Below are positions 40,245 through 46,265 of a stretch of 46,265 bases of DNA, piece by piece (position 1 is the first letter of the stretch; each line of letters starts with the position of its first letter). The DNA comes from Anaeromyxobacter oryzisoli (GTDB taxonomy: Bacteria; Myxococcota; Myxococcia; Myxococcales; Anaeromyxobacteraceae). The stretch spans positions 1-46,265 of the forward strand of contig NZ_JALCZA010000038.1 in assembly GCF_022690765.1 (NCBI RefSeq). The letters are read 5' to 3'. The notes under the pieces were generated by a model. That model was not told where the DNA came from. It saw nothing but the letters and a program-made list of their open reading frames with translations, and made no database searches. The position numbers and the translations under genes were made by a program.

Positions 40245-41192
40245 TCACGGTCGGTATACGAGCAGACGGCACCGGATCCCGCCGTTCCGCACGGGCGTCG
40301 CCCGGATCGGCGACCCGGGCAGGAGCCGCTCCTGGCCGCGGTCCGGGGCGAGCACCGTGACGTCCCACCCCGCGAGGCGAGGAAAGAGCGCGGCGAGCGC
40401 GCGCCAGGCCGTGGAGGCGTCCTCGTCGAGGCGAACCCCGTAGGGAGGGTTCACCGCGCACAGACCGTGGCCGGGGGGCGGGACGACGCCGGCCGCGTCC
40501 GCGCGCGCGAACGCGATCGCATCGGCGATCCCGGCGGCCTCGGCGTTCTTCCGCGCGAGGCGGAGGGCGCCGCCGTTCCGGTCGGAGGCGTGTATCGGGA
40601 CCTTCACCGGGCGGATCGCCGCGGCGAGCCGGGCGCGGAGCCGTTCGAGGCGCGCCGGATCGTGCCCGGGGAGGCGCTCGAGCGCGAAGCTCCGCCCGAG
40701 CCCGGGGGGGCGGCGCGCCGCGGCGAGGGCGGCCTCGATGGCGATCGTCCCCGAGCCGCACATCGGATCGAGGAACGGGCGCTCACCGTCCCAGCCGCTC
40801 GCGAGCAGGAGCCCCGCGGCGAGCGACTCCCGGAGCGGCGCGGCGCCGATGCGCGCTCGCCACCCGCGCCGGAAGAGCGGCGCTCCGGCGGCGTCCACCG
40901 AGAGCGTGGCGCGCCCGCCGTCCACCCGCGCGACGAGCGGGAGCGGCCCGGCGGCCGCCGCCGCGGCTCGCCTGGCGCGGGGCAGCTCGTCCGCGCCGCC
41001 TCGCCAGAGCCGGAGCAGCACCGCGTCGGCGATCCGCGAGCCGAGGCAGGCGAGGGCGGCTGCGTCCTCGCCCTCCGCCTCGGCGCCGCCAGCCGTCGCC
41101 CGCGCCTGGAGGCCGAGCCGGCCGAGCTCGGCGGCGAGGACCGGCTCGAGCCCCGATGTGCAGGCGCAGAAGATCCGCTCCGGACGACCCAT
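40245..41192 (-). CDS. Second RlmL-like class I RNA methyltransferase
   Basis: The protein has about 315 residues. It starts with the same ERIFCACTSGLEPVLAAELGR ferredoxin-like domain as RlmL-type enzymes and has LFRRGWRARIGAAPLRESLA, SAM motif DPMCGSGTIAIEAAL and catalytic NPPYGVRL. The THUMP segment between is short and divergent. It is a paralogue of the protein at 24072-25235 and probably modifies a different RNA position. A strong GAGGTG ribosome site precedes ATG 41192; GTG 41195 is also possible. It directly follows the small membrane-protein gene. Confidence 0.88.
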   Translation of the reverse strand: MGRPERIFCACTSGLEPVLAAELGRLGLQARATAGGAEAEGEDAAALACLGSRIADAVLLRLWRGGADELPRARRAAAAAAGPLPLVARVDGGRATLSVDAAGAPLFRRGWRARIGAAPLRESLAAGLLLASGWDGERPFLDPMCGSGTIAIEAALAAARRPPGLGRSFALERLPGHDPARLERLRARLAAAIRPVKVPIHASDRNGGALRLARKNAEAAGIADAIAFARADAAGVVPPPGHGLCAVNPPYGVRLDEDASTAWRALAALFPRLAGWDVTVLAPDRGQERLLPGSPIRATPVRNGGIRCRLLVYRP

Positions 41193-41196
41193 CACC

Positions 41197-41469
41197 TCAC
41201 CTCGATCCGGACCGGAGCGCGCCGGCCTCCGCGGGCCGGGCGGCCCCGTGGCACCGCACCGCGAGGCCGAGGCCGACGATCAGCGCGAGCGCGGCTCCGA
41301 GGAGCGCGAGCGCGATCCCGGGCCGAAGGCGGGCCCGGGGCCGGCCGGGCGGGCGCGGCGCGACCGCGGCGGCCGCCTCCGGAGCCGCGGCCTCGGCGGC
41401 GGCGAGCCGCTCCTCGGGCCCGGTGGGCGCCTCGCCGCCTGGCGAACGATCTCCCGGCATGGCGCGCAT
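41197..41469 (-). CDS. Small single-helix membrane protein
   Basis: The protein has 90 residues (or 87 from the second ATG at 41460). An acidic Ala/Glu-rich start and an Arg/Pro segment lead to one membrane helix (IALALLGAALALIVGLGLAV) and a short basic C-terminal tail. It ends four bases before the methyltransferase ATG and is probably cotranscribed with it. No known family; the coding call depends on context and the clear hydrophobic helix. Confidence 0.55.
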   Translation of the reverse strand: MRAMPGDRSPGGEAPTGPEERLAAAEAAAPEAAAAVAPRPPGRPRARLRPGIALALLGAALALIVGLGLAVRCHGAARPAEAGALRSGSR

Positions 41470-41544
41470 CCTAATGCCCGGCGGGCCCCGGCGCGCGCGC
41501 GCCGTTGCCGACCCGCGTGACGGCGTGTAGGCTTCCCGGCTCCG

Positions 41545-42657
41545 ATGCGGCTCGGGTTCGACGCGAAGCGCGCGTTCCACAACGCGACGGGGCTCGGCAA
41601 CTACAGCCGCGACGTCCTCCGCATCCTCCAGGCGCGCCGGCCCGAGCACGCGTACGTCGCCTACACCCCGCGCCCGCCGGCCGCCGGCGCCGGCCTGGCC
41701 CCGCTCGCCCGCGGCCCGGCGGGGATCGTCGGTCGCGTCGCCCCCTCGCTGTGGCGGCAGGTCGGGATCGTCCGCGACCTGGTGCGCGACGGGATCGACC
41801 TCTATCACGGGCTCTCGAACGAGCTGCCGACCGGCATCGAGCGGACCGGGATCGCGACGGTCGTGACCATCCACGACCTCATCTTCGAGCGTCACCCCGA
41901 GCTGTACGCTCCCGTGGACCGGCGCATCTACCGCTTGAAGTTCCGGAGCTCGGCCCGCCGGGCTCGCCTCGTCATCGCGGCGAGCGCGGAGACGAAGCGC
42001 GACCTGGTGGAGCGGTACGGCGTCGACGCCGAGAAGATCCGGATCGTCTACCAGGTCTGCCACCCGGCCTTCCGCGCGCCGCGCGATCCGGCGGCGGAGG
42101 AGGCGCTGCGGGCGCGCCTCGGCCTCCCCGCGTCGTTCGTGCTCCAGGTCGGGACCATCGAGCGGCGGAAGAACCTGCTCCTCACGGCCCGGGCGGTCGC
42201 CGGGCTCGACGGCGTGCACCTCGTCGCCGTGGGGCGTCCCACGGCGTACGCCCGGGAGGTGGAGGCCTTCGCCCGCGGGGCCGGCCTCGCGGGGCGGCTG
42301 CGGATGCTGCGCGGGCTCACCATGGCGGAGATCGCGACCCTTTACCGGCTCGCGACCGTCGCGACGTACCCGTCGTTCGTCGAGGGCTTCGGCATCCCCG
42401 TCCTCGAGGCGATGGCCTCCGGGACGCCAGTGGTGACCACCCGCGGGGGCGTGTTCCCCGAGGTCGGCGGCGACGCGGCGGTCTACGTCGATCCCGACGC
42501 CCCGGAGGAGCTCCGGACCGTGCTCGCGCGGCTGCTCGGCGATCCGGAGGAGCGGGCGCGGCGGGGCGCGGCGGGGCTCGCCCGCTCCGAGCGCTTCCGG
42601 GACGAGGTGATCGCCGACGAGCTGTTCCGCGCCTACGCCGAGGCGCTCGGGCGCTGA
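41545..42657 (+). CDS. Family 4 glycosyltransferase
   Basis: The 370-residue protein has the GT-B fold of GT4 enzymes. The N-terminal domain begins MRLGFDAKRAFHNATGLGNY with the glycine-rich acceptor loop; TIHDLIFERHPELY and AASAETKRDLVERYGV follow. The donor domain has LQVGTIERRKNLL and the EX7E motif in EGFGIPVLEAMASGTPVV. It transfers a sugar from a nucleotide donor, probably in polysaccharide or glycolipid synthesis. A -10-like TAGGCT at 41528-41533 is 11 bases before the ATG. Its last 25 bases overlap the convergent MFS gene. Confidence 0.93.
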   Translation: MRLGFDAKRAFHNATGLGNYSRDVLRILQARRPEHAYVAYTPRPPAAGAGLAPLARGPAGIVGRVAPSLWRQVGIVRDLVRDGIDLYHGLSNELPTGIERTGIATVVTIHDLIFERHPELYAPVDRRIYRLKFRSSARRARLVIAASAETKRDLVERYGVDAEKIRIVYQVCHPAFRAPRDPAAEEALRARLGLPASFVLQVGTIERRKNLLLTARAVAGLDGVHLVAVGRPTAYAREVEAFARGAGLAGRLRMLRGLTMAEIATLYRLATVATYPSFVEGFGIPVLEAMASGTPVVTTRGGVFPEVGGDAAVYVDPDAPEELRTVLARLLGDPEERARRGAAGLARSERFRDEVIADELFRAYAEALGR

Positions 42658-43907
42658 TCCGGCTGCGCGAACGCGGCCGCCGCCGCGAGGAGCGCGCCCG
42701 CCGCGAGGAGCGCGACCGGGACGAGGAACATCGCCCGGCCGAGCGAGTTCAGCCGGTCCGAGAGGAGCCCGACCAGCACCGGCGCCGGAGCGTCGCCGAG
42801 CGCGAGGATCGCGAGCAGCGCCGCTGGTGCGAGGGCGGGGCGCTCGGCCGCCGGGAGCGCGTTCCGCAGCGCGCCGACGAGCGGGCCGGCCGACGCGGCG
42901 AGGAGGAAGAGCGCCCCGAGCAGCGCCGGGAGGTAGAGCCCCGGTCGCCAGGCGGCCAGCATCCCGAGCGTGAGGGCGCCAGCGCCGCCGCTGGCGCAGG
43001 CGGCGGCCCAGGTCTCCGGCGCCCGGGCGGCGGAGAGGGCGCGGACCAGCCGCCCGCCGGCCCAGATCCCGGCGAAGCCGACGAGGACCGCGAGGACCCC
43101 GACGCCGCCGCTCGCGAGCGGCCGCGGCATGCCGCGCGAGCGCTCGAGGAAGGACGGGAGCCACGCCGCGAGCGCGCTCACCGCGAGGGCCCAGGCGATC
43201 CCACCGAGCAAGGCGAGGGGACGCTCGCGCCCGGCGAGGAGCCGCCGGGAAATCGCCGCCACGCCCGCGCGCCGCACCGGCGCGAGGAGGTGTGGCGGCG
43301 CGCCGGGCGCGGACCGCTCGCCGCGGAGGAGCGCGAGCGCGCCGGCGGCGATCGCGAAGGCGCCGGCGGCGACGAACCCGGTCCTCCACGAAGGCCAGCG
43401 CTGGAAGACGCTCGCGCCGAGGTAGCCGACCGCGAGGCCGGCCGGGGCGCCGGTCGCGAGCCACCCGAGGGCGCGCGGGGGCAGGCGCTCGGGCGGCCCG
43501 ACGAGCGCGGGCAGCAGCGCGACGACGACACCGGAGGCGGCGCCGGCCGCGATGCGCGCGGCGGCGAGGGTCCACGGCCCCCGCGCTGCGGCGCAGAGGA
43601 TGGACGCGGCGCCGGCGACGACGAGCGCGGCGGCGGCGACCTGGGAGCCGCGCGGGCGGGCGCCAGGCCGCTCGAGGCGCGCGAGCACGACCACCGCCGC
43701 CGCGAGCGCCGCGAGGGCGAACTCCGTCACCGTCGCCCCGAGGCGCCGATCCGGCACGAGCCAGAGATCGGGGCGCATCGCCTCGAAGAGCGGCGCGGCC
43801 GCGCTCCGGAGCGTGAACACGGCGAGGAGCGCCAGGCCCGCCTGCCGGAAGCCCGGCGGCGGGGGCGCGAGGGGGGAGTCTTCGTCTTCGCCGGGCGGCG
43901 TCGTCAC
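42633..43907 (-). CDS. MFS transporter
   Basis: The 424-residue membrane protein has about twelve helices in two sets of six, with a central cytoplasmic loop (about residues 200-235, LRGERSAPGAPPHLL). Ala- and Leu-rich helices such as RIAAGAASGVVVALLPALVG and the second-half GVGVLAVLVGFAGIWAGGRL are typical of the major facilitator superfamily. No motif reveals the substrate. It is divergent from ybiT. Confidence 0.85.
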   Translation of the reverse strand: MTTPPGEDEDSPLAPPPPGFRQAGLALLAVFTLRSAAAPLFEAMRPDLWLVPDRRLGATVTEFALAALAAAVVVLARLERPGARPRGSQVAAAALVVAGAASILCAAARGPWTLAAARIAAGAASGVVVALLPALVGPPERLPPRALGWLATGAPAGLAVGYLGASVFQRWPSWRTGFVAAGAFAIAAGALALLRGERSAPGAPPHLLAPVRRAGVAAISRRLLAGRERPLALLGGIAWALAVSALAAWLPSFLERSRGMPRPLASGGVGVLAVLVGFAGIWAGGRLVRALSAARAPETWAAACASGGAGALTLGMLAAWRPGLYLPALLGALFLLAASAGPLVGALRNALPAAERPALAPAALLAILALGDAPAPVLVGLLSDRLNSLGRAMFLVPVALLAAGALLAAAAAFAQPDQRPSASA

Positions 43908-44119
43908 GGCGCGCGAGCGTAGTCGTGGGCGGGCCCGCGGTCGAGGGCGACGTGACGCTCCCCGCGCGCGCGGCGCCGGCGGCCGGCGGCGCCCGACGCG
44001 CGATCCTGCGCGAGCGAGCGCCCGGGGGAGGCCCGGGCGGACGAGCGCCGCCGGGCGTGCCCGCGGCGGCGCGGACCGCTCGCCAAGGCGGCCGCGTTCC
44101 GCTAGAACAGCGCACTTCC
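43908..44119. other. Divergent promoter region between MFS gene and ybiT
   Basis: No gene is visible. It contains a GC-rich inverted repeat (GGCGCC near 43974 and 43990) and a -10-like TAGAAC at 44103-44108, 11 bases before the ybiT ATG. Confidence 0.5.
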
Positions 44120-45715
44120 ATGATCACCGTGCAGAACGTCAGCAAGGCCTTCGGGCCGAAGAAGCTCTTCGAGGACGTGGACGTCACGTTCTCGCCGGGC
44201 AACCGGTACGGCCTCACCGGGCCGAACGGCGCCGGGAAGACGACCTTCATGAAGATCCTCGCCGGCGACGAGGACCCCGACACCGGCACCGTCCTCCGCC
44301 CGCGGAAGCTCGGCATCCTCCGCCAGGACCACTTCAAGTACGAGGACAACCGGGTCCTCGACGTCGTCGTGATGGGCAACGCGCCGCTGTGGGCGGCGAT
44401 GAGCGAGAAGGAGGGGCTCCTCGCGAAGCCGGACATCGGCGAGGTCGAGGGGACCCGCCTCGCCGAGCTGGAGGGCGTCATCGCGGAGGAGGACGGCTAC
44501 TCGGCCGAGTCGGACGCGGCCACCCTCCTCACCGGCCTCGGGATCGAGGAGCCCTGGCACGACCAGCCGATGCGCGCCCTCACCGGCGGCTACAAGCTGC
44601 GCGTGCTCCTCGCGCAGGCGCTCTTCGGCCACCCCGACGGGCTGCTCCTCGACGAGCCGACGAACCACCTCGACATCGAGTCGATCCGCTGGCTCGAGGG
44701 CTTCCTCCGCGCGTACGAGGGGGTGCTCATCACCATCTCGCACGACCGCCACTTCCTGAACGCGATCTGCACGCACATCGCCGACATCGACTACGAGACC
44801 ATCATCACCTACCCGGGCGCCTACGACGCGATGGTCCGCCAGAAGGGCCAGGTCCGCAGCCGGGTCGAGTCGGAGAACGCCGAGAAGAAGAAGAAGATCG
44901 CCCAGCTCCAGGAGTTCGTCGCGCGCTTCCACGCCGGCACCCGCGCCTCGCAGGTGCAGAGCCGCATCCGCGCGATGGAGAAGCTGAAGCTCGAGGACAT
45001 GAAGCGGTCGAACATCGCCGCCCCGTTCATCAAGTTCGAGCAGAAGGCGCCCTCCGGGAAGCAGACCCTGGAGATCGAGGGGATCTCGAAGGCGTACGGC
45101 GGGAACGAGGTGATCCAGCCGTTCAGCGCCCTCGTCACGCGCGGCGAGAAGATCTGCGTCATCGGGAAGAACGGCGCGGGGAAGAGCACGCTCGTGAAGA
45201 TGCTCGCGGGCGAGCTCGAGCCGGACGACGGCCACGTCAAGTGGGGGCACCAGGCGCAGGTCGGGTACCTCCCGCAGGATCAGGCGGGCGCGATCCGCCC
45301 CGGGACGACCGCGTTCGGCTGGCTGCGGGAGCTCGAGGACAAGCTCTCGAACGAGGAGATCTCCGGGCTCCTCGGCCGGATGCTCTTCTCCGGCGAGGAG
45401 CGGATGAAGCCGACCGCGACGCTCTCCGGCGGCGAGACCGTCCGGCTGCTCCTGGCGAAGCTGATGCTCTTCAAGGACAACGTCCTGATCCTCGACGAGC
45501 CCACGAACCACCTCGACCTCCAGTCCATCGCCGCGCTCTCCGAAGGGCTCCAGCGCTACGAGGGGTCTGTCATCGTGGTCACCCACGACCAGGAGCTGAT
45601 CCGGGAGGTGGGCTCGCGGATCTGGGCGCTGCACCACGGCGAGCCGGTGATGGACTTCCCGGGGACGTTCGACGAGTTCGTGGAGAAGCACCCCGACCTC
45701 GCGAGCCTGCATTGA
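44120..45715 (+). CDS. ybiT: ABC-F ATPase YbiT
   Basis: The 531-residue soluble protein has two ABC domains with no membrane part: Walker A GPNGAGKTT and GKNGAGKST, signatures LTGGYKLR and LSGGETVR, Walker B LLLDEPTNHLD and LILDEPTNHLD. A charged linker (ENAEKKKKIAQLQEFVARFH) corresponds to the P-site tRNA interaction motif. NRYGLTGPNG, VIMGN-like VVMGNAPLW and EEDGYSAES match E. coli YbiT closely. ABC-F proteins act at the ribosome on stalled or special translation states. I use ATG 44120. Confidence 0.95.
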   Translation: MITVQNVSKAFGPKKLFEDVDVTFSPGNRYGLTGPNGAGKTTFMKILAGDEDPDTGTVLRPRKLGILRQDHFKYEDNRVLDVVVMGNAPLWAAMSEKEGLLAKPDIGEVEGTRLAELEGVIAEEDGYSAESDAATLLTGLGIEEPWHDQPMRALTGGYKLRVLLAQALFGHPDGLLLDEPTNHLDIESIRWLEGFLRAYEGVLITISHDRHFLNAICTHIADIDYETIITYPGAYDAMVRQKGQVRSRVESENAEKKKKIAQLQEFVARFHAGTRASQVQSRIRAMEKLKLEDMKRSNIAAPFIKFEQKAPSGKQTLEIEGISKAYGGNEVIQPFSALVTRGEKICVIGKNGAGKSTLVKMLAGELEPDDGHVKWGHQAQVGYLPQDQAGAIRPGTTAFGWLRELEDKLSNEEISGLLGRMLFSGEERMKPTATLSGGETVRLLLAKLMLFKDNVLILDEPTNHLDLQSIAALSEGLQRYEGSVIVVTHDQELIREVGSRIWALHHGEPVMDFPGTFDEFVEKHPDLASLH

Positions 45716-45719
45716 TCTA

Positions 45720-45857
45720 GCGAGGGCTGCGCCCTCGCCCCGTCCAGCAAAGCTGGCCGGGGCCCCACTCCTGCTGCGCGGGGCCCGTGACCGCTCCCGA
45801 CCCCCGCTTCGCGGGGGATCCGCTCACGGTCCCCGCGCGGAGGGGCTGCGCCCCTCC
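45720..45857. repeat. Cluster of five GC-rich hairpins after ybiT
   Basis: Hairpin 1 (45720-45738) has an 8-bp stem and TGC loop; hairpin 2 (45738-45762) an 11-bp stem with one mismatch and AAA loop; hairpin 3 pairs GGCCCC with GGGGCC (45761-45785); hairpin 4 (45801-45817) pairs CCCCCGC with GCGGGGG over a TTC loop; hairpin 5 (45839-45857) again has an 8-bp stem and TGC loop. The first may terminate ybiT. Confidence 0.8.
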
Positions 45858-46187
45858 CCCCGCCTGCGGCCTGACCATTCATTACATCGTCCCGGCCCGC
45901 ATCCGCTCCGCGAGGCGTTTCGCGCCCGGGGCCGCGGGTACGAGCGCGCCTGCACGGCGAGCGTGGGGCTGGCTCAAGAAGGAGTGGAGGCCGGGGCGCC
46001 GCCCGCGGGCGGGGACCGGAGTGACGAGATCGGCCCCGAAGAAGCCTGTGCTTCACCGGCATGATGGAGGCGTTCGCCGCAGCTCTCGACCGGTCCACCG
46101 TCGTGGGGGCGACAGGAGAGCTGGAGCAGTCCGGTGGACGGCCGTCGATCCCTGTCACCGTCCCTGAGGACCGGAGCGGCCATCCGC
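45858..46187. other. Intergenic region, no gene seen
   Basis: Several short frames are open here but none has recognisable protein features. The composition is similar to the rest of the window. A short minus-strand coding end may follow at 46188. Confidence 0.45.
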
Positions 46188-46265
46188 TCACCCCGAGCGC
46201 TTCTTCCTCGCTGCGCGCGGCGGCTGCGTTCCCGGTGGCTCGACGGATGCGGGGTCGAAGAGCTC
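46188..46265 (-). CDS. Possible C-terminal end of a gene leaving the window
   Basis: On the minus strand the frame is open from the window edge and ends with a basic tail (PPRAARKKRSG) and TGA at 46190-46188. Twenty-five codons are visible. The tail is plausible for a real protein end, but this is too short to prove. Confidence 0.3.
   Translation of the reverse strand, partial: ELFDPASVEPPGTQPPRAARKKRSG

Noticed and set aside
44102-45712. Minus-strand 536-codon frame opposite ybiT
   Set aside because: Leu/Val/Glu/Arg-rich antisense shadow of an unmistakable ABC-F gene.

Overview
The window is very GC-rich chromosomal DNA with almost every third codon position G or C. Gene content and style point to a myxobacterium, most likely Anaeromyxobacter or a close relative (Myxococcota); this is inference from gene families and composition, not from a marker gene. 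No rRNA gene or complete tRNA gene is visible.

Layout. 1-5170: the end of a TatT-like TPR protein, a LolA/LolB-like lipoprotein, an ExbB/ExbD (TolQ/TolR-type) pair, a lone MshEN (GspE N-terminal) protein and a sirtuin. 5227-12260: an anchored protein with carboxypeptidase-regulatory repeats, a membrane metallophosphoesterase, a small secreted protein, pterin carbinolamine dehydratase, a DUF423 protein, a POT peptide transporter and a tiny lipoprotein. 12315-17289: a full-length Lhr helicase divergent from a hotdog-fold (DUF4442-like) protein.

17290-24071 is the accessory region. It carries a REP-associated tyrosine transposase (RAYT) and then a probable type VI secretion effector: DUF4150 PAAR-like tip, an EExGHxxD domain, and a Het-C domain with an inserted LysM. 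The effector has one frameshift. It overlaps a tandem array of related lipoproteins, two intact and two decayed, that look like immunity proteins. The block lies between two identical 26-bp direct repeats belonging to a short family (core GACCGAGAGAAGTTT) that recurs across the window, and the right-hand repeat abuts the 3' end of a tRNA-Gly-like gene. This is the most interesting part of the window.

24072-27320: an RlmL-type RNA methyltransferase translationally coupled to a GGDEF diguanylate cyclase, and an OmpA-type lipoprotein. 27427-35114: a complete phosphate regulon, phoB-phoR-porin-pstS-pstC-pstA-pstB-phoU, with Pho boxes before the porin and before pstS; its PhoR has no membrane segment. 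35122-37262: a Gly/Thr repeat secreted protein, a PAP2 phosphatase and an NlpC/P60-like lipoprotein. 37390-40025: a sulfonate/nitrate/taurine-type ABC importer. 40245-45715: a second RlmL-like methyltransferase, a small membrane protein, a glycosyltransferase, an MFS transporter and the ABC-F ATPase YbiT. 45720-46265: a cluster of GC-rich hairpins and possibly the last codons of another gene.

Three kinds of short repeat deserve attention: the GACCGAGAGAAGTTT family (intergenic, at the RAYT and cassette borders, and inside lhr), a 60-bp element with TAGTAC/GTACTA ends that supplies the stop codons of two convergent genes, and the hairpin cluster after ybiT.
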